The notes under the pieces are model-generated. The model was given only the letters and a program-made list of their open reading frames with translations, was not told the origin of the DNA and did no database searches. A stretch of 64,000 nt of DNA. It comes from Chloroflexota bacterium (GTDB lineage Bacteria; Chloroflexota; UBA11872). The translations under genes and the position numbers were made by a program. This document shows, one piece after another, positions 17,314-26,762 of this stretch. The stretch lies in assembly GCA_022821645.1 (NCBI GenBank), contig JAJEDE010000025.1, positions 186,001-250,000 of the forward strand. Direction: 5' to 3'. The first letter of the stretch is position 1; every line of letters begins with the position of its first letter.

Positions 17314-19389
17314 ATGACGCCACCCCACAACGCTCCTCGCCCGCGCACCCAGCGGCCACGCCGCGCTCGTTTAGCGTCCCGCGCCCAATCTTCGGGACCA
17401 TGCCACGCCGCCCACCGCACCCTCGCTCACATTGGCGGCTGGCCTCTCACAATCGCGCGACCTCAACGCTCCGTGAACTTGGCCATTGCCTTGCTACTGC
17501 TCTGCCTCGTCGGATGTGACGCACAGACGGCGAGCGAAGGACGCAGGGAACCTGCAGCGACGAAGACTGCAACAGCATCAGCGACCGGTGAGCCGGGCTC
17601 TCAGATTGATCAGCAAATGGAGCCAGAGGTGCACCGTCATGTCCCCACACCTTGCGTGGGGCTCGGCCCATCTGAGCCATGGCAGTTTCTAACGCTCGTT
17701 GAGTTTAGTCCGGACGGCGATTGGGTGTATTTCACTTGGGGGTCAAGTGTTCACGTTGCCGCGGCGGACGGCTCCAGCGTGCGACGAATTGTCGATGGTC
17801 GCCGTTCGGGTCGGGTTGGCCCTAAGCGGTGGGAATTCCGGGAGCGAATGACCGGCATTAGCGTGTCACCCGACGGTGCACGACTGCTGTTTTCCAGGTG
17901 CGAGTTTGAGACGGCAGAAGCTGTGGCCAGTGATTGGCAGCCAGAGGATTGGTGGTTTCAGTACGACATTGCAATGGTCAACACCGCCGGTGGAACGCCG
18001 GTGCGCATCACCGCAAGCGGTGCCTATGACAATTTCCCGGCGTGGTCGCCTGACGGTACCCGGATCGCGTTCCTGTCGGCGCGGCAGCAAAGCTTGCACG
18101 GGGATTTCAGTCATCTGGCCGTCCTGTACACCATGGCGCCTGACGGTTCCAACGTATGGGACCTCTCGAGTGAGGTGTCGGCCGTAGTCAATCATCCGCC
18201 GCAGTGGTCGCCCGACGGCCGGCACCTGGCGTTCGTGGGGGAGGACGACGAGCGAAAGCACTGGCTGTACACCGTGGCGGCAGACGGGACGCAACTCACG
18301 AAGTTGACCCCGACCATTCGCGCGCCGGTGGCCTGGTCCCCGGACGGCCAGCGGCTCGCCTTCGCCCAGGCTGAGCACGACACCGTCGCGCTGGTCACCA
18401 TCGCGGCCGACGGCACCGGTACGCAGCGGGTAACCACGATCGACGGTTGGCAACCGCAGTACGGCGATCTGGACCCCACCCACGCTTGGATCCGGACGCT
18501 GGCTTGGTCGCCAACCGGCGAACACATCCTGTTCGCCTGCGGCCACGCGATGTGTATCAGTAGCCTCGATGGCGAGGTGGCGGATATATCGTCGCTACCG
18601 CTGGAAGGATCGCCGGTACCGCCGCAGGGTGAGGCGTTCGCCGCGGCCTGGTCGCCGGACGGGACACGCATCGCGGTCGTCAATTACCAGGCACGGGTAA
18701 CTAGTCCTAGGCTCTACCTGGTGGCGCCGGACGGGACCGATGTTCAGGTCCTCGTGCGGAATGGGGGCGGCCGGTCATTGTACGCCACGCGCGTCCGGCG
18801 CCCGAAGACGCCGACCCCGTCGGCGGAACAGATCGACCTCGCAGCCCGTCACGCCGCCTGTAGTGCTGGCCTGGTGGTTCGTGAGCCGGCTGACAACCCC
18901 GACCTGGTGCGCGATTGCGAGACGCTCGTCGAACTGCGGCCACAGCTCATGGGGGCGCTGACCTTGAATTGGGCGCCAGAAACGCCGATCGAGGCGTGGG
19001 TCGGCGTCACGGTTGCGGGTACGCCGCCACGCGTCACGGCGCTGAAACTCGGCAGCCTCGGCCTGACCGGAGAGCTGCCATCGGCGATCGGCCGCCTGAC
19101 GCAGTTGCGCGAACTCGACCTCGCGCGCAATGCGCTGGCGGGCCCGATACCGGCGGAACTCGCGCAACTGACCAGCCTGGAGGAACTGGACCTTTCGACC
19201 AACCAACTGACGGGGCGGATCCCGATGGGGCTGGGGGCCATTGCGTCGCTGGAATCCGTGTTCCTCTATGGCAACAAGCTCGGGGGCTGCATCCCGCCGC
19301 GCCTGGCCCAACTGGAGTCTGAGCGATCGGACCTCCATCGACTTGAGCTGCCGACCTGCGAAGCGTCAACGCGAAGCGTTACGTCGTAA
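17314..19389 (+). CDS. Secreted lipoprotein: PD40 beta-propeller plus four leucine-rich repeats
   Basis: The frame starts at the ATG 17314 and yields 691 residues. The lipobox LLLLCLVGC lies at about residue 60. A GTG at 17473 would put the hydrophobic core at the very N-terminus but would leave no basic n-region, so the start is unresolved. The propeller carries repeated FSPDGDWVYF, VSPDGARLLF, WSPDGTRIAFLSA, WSPDGRHLAF and WSPDGQRLAFA motifs. After a Cys-containing cap (NPDLVRDCETLVELRP, LNWAPETPIEAWVGV) come four plant-type LRRs (LTGELP, LAGPIP, LTGRIP, LGGCIP) ending in a cysteine. It is a paralogue of the next gene. Such proteins bind ligands or surfaces outside the cell. A host-interaction role is inference. 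Confidence 0.8.
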   Translation: MTPPHNAPRPRTQRPRRARLASRAQSSGPCHAAHRTLAHIGGWPLTIARPQRSVNLAIALLLLCLVGCDAQTASEGRREPAATKTATASATGEPGSQIDQQMEPEVHRHVPTPCVGLGPSEPWQFLTLVEFSPDGDWVYFTWGSSVHVAAADGSSVRRIVDGRRSGRVGPKRWEFRERMTGISVSPDGARLLFSRCEFETAEAVASDWQPEDWWFQYDIAMVNTAGGTPVRITASGAYDNFPAWSPDGTRIAFLSARQQSLHGDFSHLAVLYTMAPDGSNVWDLSSEVSAVVNHPPQWSPDGRHLAFVGEDDERKHWLYTVAADGTQLTKLTPTIRAPVAWSPDGQRLAFAQAEHDTVALVTIAADGTGTQRVTTIDGWQPQYGDLDPTHAWIRTLAWSPTGEHILFACGHAMCISSLDGEVADISSLPLEGSPVPPQGEAFAAAWSPDGTRIAVVNYQARVTSPRLYLVAPDGTDVQVLVRNGGGRSLYATRVRRPKTPTPSAEQIDLAARHAACSAGLVVREPADNPDLVRDCETLVELRPQLMGALTLNWAPETPIEAWVGVTVAGTPPRVTALKLGSLGLTGELPSAIGRLTQLRELDLARNALAGPIPAELAQLTSLEELDLSTNQLTGRIPMGLGAIASLESVFLYGNKLGGCIPPRLAQLESERSDLHRLELPTCEASTRSVTS

Positions 19390-19520
19390 GAGCCCCGTGC
19401 GCAACGGGTGCCCGTGACCCGTCAGTCCATCGCCGCGAAGCCGCTGCATCACCCTTGAACAGATCATCTGGCGCCTCATCACCGACCACCACGCCCAACC
19501 CCGCCGCCCTAACTACCGCC

Positions 19521-19603
19521 AAACCCTCCGTCCCCACGAAACCCACCTACCCAACACCTACCGCCACACCCCCTGACCCTACGACCCACCCTTCAACCCA
19601 CCT
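19521..19603. repeat. Duplicated 83-bp block upstream of the second propeller/LRR gene (copy B)
   Basis: Partner of 17076-17158. It lies inside the 503-base gap 19390-19892, which otherwise holds the 50-bp box and no gene I would defend. Confidence 0.8.
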
Positions 19604-19709
19604 CCAAGCGGCCGAATCTCCGCAGCCTGAGGCCGACCGATCAACCCGTGGTCCACCACGCCGCACAGAGCCTCGCGCCCACCCGGCTGACGCAACCCAA
19701 GAGCTCCAA

Positions 19710-19759
19710 ACTCAATGGAACGATTGCGTTCCTACGCGCATATATGTTTCATGACCGCT
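19710..19759 (+). promoter_or_regulatory. Conserved 50-bp upstream box (copy B)
   Basis: Same element as 17242-17291. It begins ACTCAATGGAACGATTGCG, has the core GCATATATGTTTC and ends ATGACCGCT. It lies 133 bases before the preferred ATG of the next gene. Confidence 0.5.
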
Positions 19760-19892
19760 AGCTGACCCGGAGCCCAGTGTGTCGACGCCTCGCCACTGGC
19801 TCGCCACTCGCATCGCCGCCATCCTCGCCTCTGCCGCCTCCAGCGCCGCCTTCGGCATGAGTCCTGCGCGTCCGAGCGATCAACGCTCGGCT

Positions 19893-22343
19893 ATGCCCGC
19901 TGACAGACGCCTTCAGGTCGGGACGCGACTCAAGTGCATAGTGATTCCCACGGTCCTTGCGCTGCTTTTATGCCTCGCCGGCTGCAGTGCTCTGGCGGCG
20001 GCGGGCGCTGGGGGGCCAGCAGTCGCTGAGCCCGTGTCCCAGGTACCAAGTCCACCCGCTCCGGCGGCGACAGTCTCGAGGTCGTTTACGCCGCTGCCAC
20101 TCATGCGTCCGGGCTTTCGGACACGGACACCGGGTGCCGCATCAGCCGAGGCTTCCCGTTCTAGGCGCGACCAGTGCTTTGCACCCGGTCACTTGTTGCG
20201 GCTGGACGATTCGGTCCAATGGAGCCTGGACGGCTCGGCGGTGTTTTTTGCGCACGGGCGTAATGTCTATGCGGCGACGGTGGATGGCACGGACGTGCAC
20301 CAGCTTGTCGATCCGGCGCCCAGGGGCTTCGACGCGAGCGATAGCGTCGGGGCGTCTCGCATCGGCGGTATGTCCGCCATCAGCGTGTCCCCTGGTGGCA
20401 CGCGGCTGCTCTATTCCACCTGCGAGTACCCCGTCAACTACCCGACCGCGATGCTCAGCGCGTCGCCGCTGACTGGCTCGGACTATCAGTACGACATCGC
20501 GCTGGTCTCGACGTCGGGCGGCGAGCCGCGGCGCCTGACGAACAACGACGCCTACGACAATTTCCCCGTGTGGTCGCCGGACGGCACACGGATCGCCTTC
20601 CTGTCCGCGCGCCACCGCGAGCTGGAAGCCCAGGCATTCGCCCGCCCGCATCTGTACACCATGGCCGCCGACGGCTCGAAGGTGCGCCACCTCGCGCGCG
20701 GGCTCTTGGGGGTTGTCAATCATCCGCCGCAGTGGTCGCCCGACGGGCAATGGCTGGCGTTCGTGGGCTTTGAAGATGGCGGCGAGCTCTTCGTGCGGAA
20801 TCTGTACACCATTCGGGCCGACGGGACCGACCTACGGCGGCTGGGGCCCGCGATCAGCGGGCCGTCCTGGTCGCCGGACGGCCTGCGGCTGGCCTTCGCG
20901 CAGCCGGAAGCCACCACGGTGGCGCTGGTCACGATCGCGGCCGACGGCTCGGACCTGCGGCGAGTCACCACCATCGAGCACTGGGAGCCGCACCGCGATG
21001 CCCCAGGACCAGCCCACGCATGGATCGCGTCGGTGGCGTGGTCGCCGACCGGCACGCACATCCTGGTGCGCCCCAATGACGCGCGGCCGGCGTTCGTGGC
21101 CGGTGTCGAAGATCGAGGGGTGACGGATGTGGGCATCGTGCGCTGGGACACGGAGCATGCGGCGGCAAGCGAGGCGCCGTTTCATGGAATCCGGGCCGCG
21201 GCCTGGTCGCCGGACGGAGCGCGGCTCGTGCTGGTTGGACCGAGGCACGTCGTCACGGTTGCCGCCGACGGCGGACCATTTCGCGGCCTTGCCCAGTGGC
21301 ACGAGACGGGCGAATCCTGGCAGCCGCTCAACCTCCGTGCGGGGCTGGATCCCGTGGACGTGACCGGCTGCGCAACGGGTGCGGCGGTGCCGGATCCCGA
21401 GGCGAACCCCGGCCTGGTGACGGATTGCGCGACGCTCCTGGAGGTCCAACACGGCCTGGCGGACGGCGCCGGCCTGAACTGGAGCAGCGACCGTCCGATC
21501 CACGAGTGGGCGGGCATCGCGCTTGGCGGCTCGCCGCTGCGCGTGCATGAGTTGCGGATCGACAGGCCGGATGTGCCGAGGCCAGCGCTCAGCGGCCTGC
21601 ATCGGCCACTGCCCGCGGCCCTGGGGCGGCTGCCGCAGTTGCGGGTGCTCAGCTTGATCGCCAATCAACTGACGGGGCCGATTCCGAGGGACCTCGGCGA
21701 GTTGACCAGCCTTCGAGAACTGCACCTGGATGCCAACCACCTGACGGGATCGATTCCGCCTGAGTTGGCGCAACTGGCAAACCTGGAAGTCCTGATCCTC
21801 TCGCAGAACGAGTTGACCGGGCCGATTCCGGGCGACCTCGGCCACCTGACCAAATTGCGAGATCTGAGGCTTGCCGCCAACGGCTTGTCAGGGCCGATTC
21901 CGCCCGAGCTCGGCGGGCTGAAAAGCCTGGAGCGTCTGGGTATGGAGGCCAACCAGCTGACGGGGTCGATTCCGCCCGAACTGGGCCAGTTGAGTAGCCT
22001 GGCGGTTCTGTCGCTCAGTCGGAATGAGCTGACCGGATCGATTCCGTCGGCGCTCGGCCAGTTGGGAAACCTCGCACTTCTATTCTTGAACCACAACCAA
22101 TTGACCGGGGCCATCCCGCCGGCGCTGGGCCAGTTAGGGAATCTCAGATTTCTCAGCCTGACCGCCAACCAATTGACGGGTCCGATACCTGCCGAGCTCG
22201 GGCAGATTGAGTCCCTGGGGACTCTCCAACTCAGTGGTAACCGATTGACCGGTTGCATTCCGGCGGCGCTGGCCGAGGTGAGTCAGTACAACTCTGACCT
22301 GGAGGATCTGGGTCTGCCGTACTGCGCGGCGGCCGCGGCATGA
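19893..22343 (+). CDS. Secreted lipoprotein: PD40 beta-propeller plus nine leucine-rich repeats
   Basis: The ATG at 19893 gives 816 residues with a textbook lipoprotein signal: basic n-region (DRRLQVGTRLK), hydrophobic core and LLLCLAGC. The frame runs on upstream to a GTG at 19779. The propeller has WSLDGSAVFF, VSPGGTRLLY, WSPDGTRIAFLSA, WSPDGQWLAF, WSPDGLRLAFA and WSPDGARLVL blades. A cap module (NPGLVTDCATLLEVQ, then LNWSSDRPIHEWAGI) leads into nine repeats of the form LxxNxLTGxIPxxLGxLxxL, the consensus otherwise typical of plant receptor kinases, and a closing cysteine. Compared with its tandem paralogue the LRR part has more than doubled. Lipid-anchored on the outer face. The ligand is unknown. 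Confidence 0.85.
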   Translation: MPADRRLQVGTRLKCIVIPTVLALLLCLAGCSALAAAGAGGPAVAEPVSQVPSPPAPAATVSRSFTPLPLMRPGFRTRTPGAASAEASRSRRDQCFAPGHLLRLDDSVQWSLDGSAVFFAHGRNVYAATVDGTDVHQLVDPAPRGFDASDSVGASRIGGMSAISVSPGGTRLLYSTCEYPVNYPTAMLSASPLTGSDYQYDIALVSTSGGEPRRLTNNDAYDNFPVWSPDGTRIAFLSARHRELEAQAFARPHLYTMAADGSKVRHLARGLLGVVNHPPQWSPDGQWLAFVGFEDGGELFVRNLYTIRADGTDLRRLGPAISGPSWSPDGLRLAFAQPEATTVALVTIAADGSDLRRVTTIEHWEPHRDAPGPAHAWIASVAWSPTGTHILVRPNDARPAFVAGVEDRGVTDVGIVRWDTEHAAASEAPFHGIRAAAWSPDGARLVLVGPRHVVTVAADGGPFRGLAQWHETGESWQPLNLRAGLDPVDVTGCATGAAVPDPEANPGLVTDCATLLEVQHGLADGAGLNWSSDRPIHEWAGIALGGSPLRVHELRIDRPDVPRPALSGLHRPLPAALGRLPQLRVLSLIANQLTGPIPRDLGELTSLRELHLDANHLTGSIPPELAQLANLEVLILSQNELTGPIPGDLGHLTKLRDLRLAANGLSGPIPPELGGLKSLERLGMEANQLTGSIPPELGQLSSLAVLSLSRNELTGSIPSALGQLGNLALLFLNHNQLTGAIPPALGQLGNLRFLSLTANQLTGPIPAELGQIESLGTLQLSGNRLTGCIPAALAEVSQYNSDLEDLGLPYCAAAAA

Positions 22344-23095
22344 ACTCCCAACTCGGATTTCCCTGGATTCCACTACCCGCGCTACGCTCCCCACCGGCGG
22401 CCATGATCTTCCAGATCTTCCCCGTGGAGCCGCCCATTGACTGCCGAACTCACCGCCGTCCTTGCCCTGGGCCTCAACCTGATCGGTCTGCGCATAACGT
22501 CCAGGGCCTCGCTGACACCCACACCAACCGCGACCGCCACGACGCCGCTGCCTGACCAACCCAACTCAGTCCCCTCGGCGACCTGATCTCTACGCGAACC
22601 CCGCCGTCCCCCGACCGAACTCCTGGGTCCTCATGCGCCAACGCTCACATGGCATGAGCCGCCAGCCGCTCACCGCCAGTCACTAACCTCGGGTGCTGCC
22701 CCCTTCCGACTCCGGCCTTGCCTTCCGTGCACATCCAGTGTACGATGCCGTCGATGTCTTCGCAACCTCAATTGGGAATGCCCCTGACCGCCGCCATCCG
22801 GCTCATCGTGCGCTGGCTCACCCTGACGCTGCTGCCGCAACGTCAGGCCAACCGCGCGCGCCAGCCCGTCTCCATGCCGACCGCTGCTCCTGCGGGAGAA
22901 CCTCCCCGTCGTCGAGCCCACAGTCCCCCCGCCCCCAGCATCCCCACCCCCGCCGCCACACCCTCGCGACCTCTCACCCTCCCCACCCTTGACGCTCACC
23001 GCCTCCCCTCCCCCACCATCCCACCCGCCTGCCACCCCAGCCGCCCCCCACACCGCCCCGCCAATTCGCCGCCCCAAAGCACCCCGCCGCGCCTC
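22344..23095. other. 750-base gap without a convincing gene
   Basis: Frames through this stretch are Pro/Thr/Arg-rich composition artefacts. A 49-codon TTG frame at 22437-22586 with one hydrophobic stretch is possible but weak. No RNA gene is recognisable. Confidence 0.5.
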
Positions 23096-23119
23096 AAGAG
23101 TTTTTTGGAAAAAACTCTT
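23096..23119. repeat. AT-rich perfect inverted repeat overlapping the modA start
   Basis: Arms AAGAGTTTTTT (23096-23106) and AAAAAACTCTT (23109-23119) are separated by GG. This is the only strongly AT-rich patch in a very GC-rich stretch. The likely TTG start of modA (23105) lies inside it, so it could be an operator or a translation-controlling hairpin. Confidence 0.6.
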
Positions 23120-23914
23120 ACGCGCGCAACCCCACCCCTCCCGGCACTCCTGGCACTCCTGCTCCTGACCGCCTGCACCCCCACCCCCACCCACGACCTC
23201 CACGTCTTCGCCGCCGCCTCCCTCCGCGAAGCCCTCACCCAAACCGCCGACGCCTTCCACCGCGCCAACCCCAATACCCAGGTCGTAACCAACTTCGCCG
23301 GATCCCAGGTCCTCCGCCTCCAGATCGAATCCGGCGCCCGCGCCGACCTCGTCATCTCCGCCAACCCCCATCACCTCAACGCCCTCCAACACGCCGGTCT
23401 TCTCGCGGCGCCCCCCGCCGCCATCGCCACCAACCACCTCGTCCTCGCCGTCCCCGCCGCTAACCCGGCCGGCATCTCCGGCCTCCACGACCTCACCCAA
23501 TCCAACCGCCGCCTCGTCATGGCCGCCGAGTCCGTCCCCGCCGGCGCCTACGCCCGCCAAATGCTCACCCTCCACGCCGTCGCCACCGGCCAACCCGGCT
23601 TCCCCGACGCCGTCCTCCAGCGCGTCATCTCCTTCGAAACCAACGTCCGCCAGGTCGCCGCCAAGCTCGAACTCGGCGAAGCCGACGCCGGCTTCGTCTA
23701 CCGCACCGACGTCCTCGCCGCCACCGGCCGCCTGCAAGTCATCCAAACTCCATCCCAGGTCCAAGTCACCGCCCACTACTCCGCCGCCATCCTCCGCGAC
23801 GCCCCGAACCCCGACCTCGCTCAGCGCTTCCTGACCTTCCTCAGTACCCCCGAAGCCCAAACCATCCTCGCCCGCCATGGCTTCGCCCCCGCAGCTGCGA
23901 GCACGGTGCGATGA
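23105..23914 (+). CDS. modA: Molybdate ABC transporter, substrate-binding lipoprotein ModA
   Basis: This is a periplasmic-type binding protein for molybdate or tungstate (269 aa counted from the TTG at 23105). The frame continues far upstream, but that part is Pro-rich and unlike any protein. The signal is EKTLTR, then a Leu-rich core ending LLLTAC. The mature part shows ModA signatures: LHVFAAASLREALTQTADAF (strand and ligand-binding serine), NFAGSQVLRLQIESGARADL and EADAGFVYRTDV. It ends by overlapping the ATG of modB (ATGA, 23911-23914). With modB and modC it makes a complete importer. The use of TTG within an inverted repeat is unusual. Confidence 0.85.
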   Translation: MEKTLTRATPPLPALLALLLLTACTPTPTHDLHVFAAASLREALTQTADAFHRANPNTQVVTNFAGSQVLRLQIESGARADLVISANPHHLNALQHAGLLAAPPAAIATNHLVLAVPAANPAGISGLHDLTQSNRRLVMAAESVPAGAYARQMLTLHAVATGQPGFPDAVLQRVISFETNVRQVAAKLELGEADAGFVYRTDVLAATGRLQVIQTPSQVQVTAHYSAAILRDAPNPDLAQRFLTFLSTPEAQTILARHGFAPAAASTVR

Positions 23915-24768
23915 TTCGCCCCGCCGCCCCCAGGGACCCCGACCTGACTCCGCCAACCCACCCAGCCCCGCGCTCCCCGCTCTCCTGGAGCCAACTCCTC
24001 GTCTGGCTCCTCGCGGCCCTTACCCTGGCCCTCGTCCTGGCCCCGGTCGGCGTCCTCATCGCCCGCGGCATCACCCAGGCCGACATCGGAGCCGCCTTCA
24101 CCAGTCCCTTCGTCCGCGGCGCCGTCCAGCTCTCGCTCATAACCTCCGTAATCGCCGTCGCGGCGATCGTCGCGCTGGGCACGCCCACCGCCTACCTGCT
24201 GGCCCGCCGACGCTTCCCCGGCCGCGCCCTGGTCGACGCCGTCATCGACCTGCCCATCGTCCTGCCCCCTGTCGTCGGCGGCCTGGCCCTGCTCCTGCTC
24301 CTCGGCCGCCAGGGACCCGTCGGCGGTCCCTTGTCCGGCGCCGGCATCGACATCGCCTTCACCACCGCCGCCGTCGTGCTCGCCCAGATGTTCGTCGCCG
24401 CCCCCTTCTACATCCGCGCCGCCCGCGCCGGCTTCGAGAGCGTCGACCAGCGCCTCGAAGCCGTTTCCTCCACCCTCGGCGCTCGCCCCTGGCGCACCTT
24501 TCGCCGCATCACCGTGCCGTTGGCTCTCCCCTCGCTGGCTGGCGGCGCTGTGATGGCCTGGGCCCGCGCCCTGGGCGAGTTCGGCGCCACCATCATGTTC
24601 GCCGGCAACGTCGCCGGCCGAACCCAGACCATGCCCCTCGCCATCCTCGAAGCCATGGAAGCTGACGCCAACGCCGCCATCGCCATCGCCGTCGTATTGG
24701 CCGCCATTGCGCTCGCCGTCCTTATCGCCTTCCGAGGACTGGCCCGCGCCGGAAGCCGCGCCTTGTGA
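23911..24768 (+). CDS. modB: Molybdate ABC transporter, permease ModB
   Basis: The protein has 285 residues. The N-terminal 25 are Pro-rich and cytoplasmic, followed by about six membrane segments (LLVWLLAALTLALVLAPVGV, then VQLSLITSVIAVAAIVALG, and so on). The cytoplasmic EAA loop that docks on the ATPase is clear: RLEAVSSTLGARPWRTFRRI, followed by ALGEFGATIMFAGN, the typical ModB/CysU region. It overlaps modA by 4 bases and modC by 4 bases (GTGA), so all three are cotranslated. The specificity of the system is set by ModA. Within the family, tungstate (TupB/WtpB) is an alternative. Confidence 0.9.
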   Translation: MIRPAAPRDPDLTPPTHPAPRSPLSWSQLLVWLLAALTLALVLAPVGVLIARGITQADIGAAFTSPFVRGAVQLSLITSVIAVAAIVALGTPTAYLLARRRFPGRALVDAVIDLPIVLPPVVGGLALLLLLGRQGPVGGPLSGAGIDIAFTTAAVVLAQMFVAAPFYIRAARAGFESVDQRLEAVSSTLGARPWRTFRRITVPLALPSLAGGAVMAWARALGEFGATIMFAGNVAGRTQTMPLAILEAMEADANAAIAIAVVLAAIALAVLIAFRGLARAGSRAL

Positions 24769-25844
24769 TCAACATCGACATCACCCACACGCTCGGTAAC
24801 TTCCGCCTCGCCTCGAAACTCCAGGTCGGCCCCGGAATCACCGTCCTGTTCGGCCAGTCCGGCGCGGGCAAGACCCTCACGCTTGAGGCAATCGCCGGAC
24901 TCCTCACCCCCGGCACCGGCCGCATCGCCATCCACAACCGCCCCGTCTTCGACGCCGCGGCCGGCCTCAACGTCCCGCCCTACCAGCGTCACCTCGGCTA
25001 CGTCGTCCAGAGCTACGCCCTCTTTCCCCACCTGACCGTCGCCCAGAACGTCGCCTACGGCGTCTTCGATCTGCCCCGCACCGAACGCGAGCACCGGGTC
25101 GATGGTCTGCTCAGAACCCTTGGCATCCGGGACCTGGCCGACCGCCGCCCCGCTCAGATCTCCGGCGGCCAGGCCCAGCGCACCGCCCTGGCCCGCGCCC
25201 TGGTCCGTCGGCCCCAGGCCCTCCTCCTGGATGAACCCTTCGCCGCGCTCGACGAAGGCGTCGCCCTAACCCTCCGCCGCGAACTCCGCCGCCTCGTCCG
25301 CGACCTGGATCTGCCCGTGCTCATGGTCACCCACGACCTCACCGAGGCCAGCCACATCGGCGACCGCATCGCCGTCATGGACGCCGGACAGGTCCTGCAA
25401 ATCGGTGACCGCCCCCACGTGCTTCAGCGCCCCAACAGCGCTCGCGTCGCCCGCCTCCTCGGCATCGCCAATGTGCTCGAGGGCAAAGTCATTGGCTCCG
25501 AGAACGGAATCGCGGTCCACACCCCTATCGGCCCACTGCAAACTGCCCAAACCGGCATTACCAAAGGCCAGGTCCACGTCGCCATCCGCGCCGACCAGAT
25601 CATCCTCACCCGCCCCGACCGCCCGGACGACCGCCCCAACATCCTGGACATACAGATCATCGACGAAGCCGACTTCGGCCACTCCCGTACCCTTTACGCA
25701 CGCGTCGCAAACTCGGCAACCCCCGACGTCCCCACCATCGAGATCCAGATCGCTCCTCACCCCTACCAGGTCATGGGCGTCGCCACCCGCCGCCACTGGC
25801 GCGTCCACATCCCACCCGACGCTGTCCATGTCATGAAGACCTGA
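24765..25844 (+). CDS. modC: Molybdate ABC transporter, ATPase ModC
   Basis: The protein has 359 residues and starts at GTG 24765 over the modB stop. ATPase motifs: Walker A FGQSGAGKT (29-37), Q-loop YVVQSYALFPHL, signature ISGGQAQRTALARAL, Walker B ALLLDEPFAALD and H-loop MVTHDL. After residue 235 comes a regulatory C-terminal region with TOBE/MOP-like strands (IANVLEGKVIGSENGIAVHT, then QVHVAIRADQIIL). This is longer than plain ModC but close to ModC/PotA-type proteins carrying an oxyanion-binding domain. It energises uptake through ModB. The supplied metal would serve molybdopterin enzymes, none of which are in this window. Confidence 0.9.
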   Translation: MINIDITHTLGNFRLASKLQVGPGITVLFGQSGAGKTLTLEAIAGLLTPGTGRIAIHNRPVFDAAAGLNVPPYQRHLGYVVQSYALFPHLTVAQNVAYGVFDLPRTEREHRVDGLLRTLGIRDLADRRPAQISGGQAQRTALARALVRRPQALLLDEPFAALDEGVALTLRRELRRLVRDLDLPVLMVTHDLTEASHIGDRIAVMDAGQVLQIGDRPHVLQRPNSARVARLLGIANVLEGKVIGSENGIAVHTPIGPLQTAQTGITKGQVHVAIRADQIILTRPDRPDDRPNILDIQIIDEADFGHSRTLYARVANSATPDVPTIEIQIAPHPYQVMGVATRRHWRVHIPPDAVHVMKT

Positions 25845-25877
25845 CATGCTGATGGCAGAAGCTCCCGTGCCATCTCT

Positions 25878-26699
25878 ATGAACTACGCTGCCGAACTCGA
25901 ATTCGCCGTTGATGTCGTCCGCCGTGCCGCCGAGCCGGCCCTCGCCAACTTCCAGCGCCCCGACCTTCCCGTCTTCCCCAAGCCCGACGGCAGCATCGTC
26001 ACCCAGGCCGACTATGACGTGAACGACGTAATCGTCGAGGCCATCTCCGCCGCCTACCCCAACGACGCCATCCTCTCCGAGGAAGGCCCCGACGACCCCG
26101 ACCGTCTCGGCAAGTCGCGCTGCTGGATCGTCGACCCCATTGACGGCACCTCTCACTACGAGCGCGGCGACCGCGACTGGTCGATCATGCTCGCGCTTGC
26201 CGTCGACGGGCGGCCTGTCGTCGGCGCCGTCAATCGGCCTGCCATGCCCGACCTCCGCTCCGGCGCCGTCGGCGCCACGCCAATCCTGGAGTCGGACGAC
26301 GGAACAATCGAGCTTCGGCCGCAGCCGCTGGACGACTCGCCCCTCCGAGTTCAGCACAGCTATACCGCTGCGGCCATCACCGACGCGGCTGCGTCCGACA
26401 ACGTCGCGTTTACCGTCTCTTACCACGGCCTGATGAGCATGACCGTCATGCTCTCCGAGGGCATGCACGCCTTCGTCGCGGCGCGCACCTCCGGCGCCGA
26501 ATGGGACCTCGCGCCGCACGCCGCGATCCTGGAATCCGTCGGCGGGCTGGTCACCGATTTCAAAGGCCACCCCCAGACCTACAACTCGCCCGACCCCCGC
26601 ATTCGCGGCGGCGTCGTCGCGGCCGTCTCGCCCCAGGCCCACGCTCGAACCCTCGCGCTCGTTCGCGCGGCCCGCCTCAAGCCGATCCGCGATGACTAG
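25878..26699 (+). CDS. Inositol-monophosphatase family phosphatase
   Basis: The protein has 273 residues with the metal-binding signature of the Li-sensitive phosphatase superfamily: SEEGPDD (E68, E69), WIVDPIDGTSHY (D86, D89) and the C-terminal SGAEWDLAPHAAILESVGG. These set it among SuhB, CysQ (3'(2'),5'-bisphosphate nucleotidase) and HisN-type histidinol-phosphate phosphatases. I cannot choose between them by sequence alone. It follows modC by 33 bases on the same strand but has no clear Shine-Dalgarno. The pairing with a molybdate importer offers no obvious functional link, and the next gene is an unrelated peptidase. Confidence 0.88.
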   Translation: MNYAAELEFAVDVVRRAAEPALANFQRPDLPVFPKPDGSIVTQADYDVNDVIVEAISAAYPNDAILSEEGPDDPDRLGKSRCWIVDPIDGTSHYERGDRDWSIMLALAVDGRPVVGAVNRPAMPDLRSGAVGATPILESDDGTIELRPQPLDDSPLRVQHSYTAAAITDAAASDNVAFTVSYHGLMSMTVMLSEGMHAFVAARTSGAEWDLAPHAAILESVGGLVTDFKGHPQTYNSPDPRIRGGVVAAVSPQAHARTLALVRAARLKPIRDD

Positions 26700-26762
26700 C
26701 ACCGAGGGCTCGCGACTGCCGCGCCGCTACACTTCCCGCAACCAACGCCCCGGAGCCGCGTC

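Noticed and set aside
22437-22586. 49-codon TTG frame with one hydrophobic stretch and a GGAG upstream
   Set aside because: The second half is Thr/Pro composition noise, there is no homologue in the window, and TTG plus short length makes it too weak to list as a gene.
22670-23956. 428-residue minus-strand frame opposite modA
   Set aside because: Gly/Val/Asp-rich antisense shadow of modA codons with no domain pattern.
25266-26702. 478-residue minus-strand frame opposite modC and the phosphatase gene
   Set aside because: It covers two well-supported genes and shows only composition-driven sequence.
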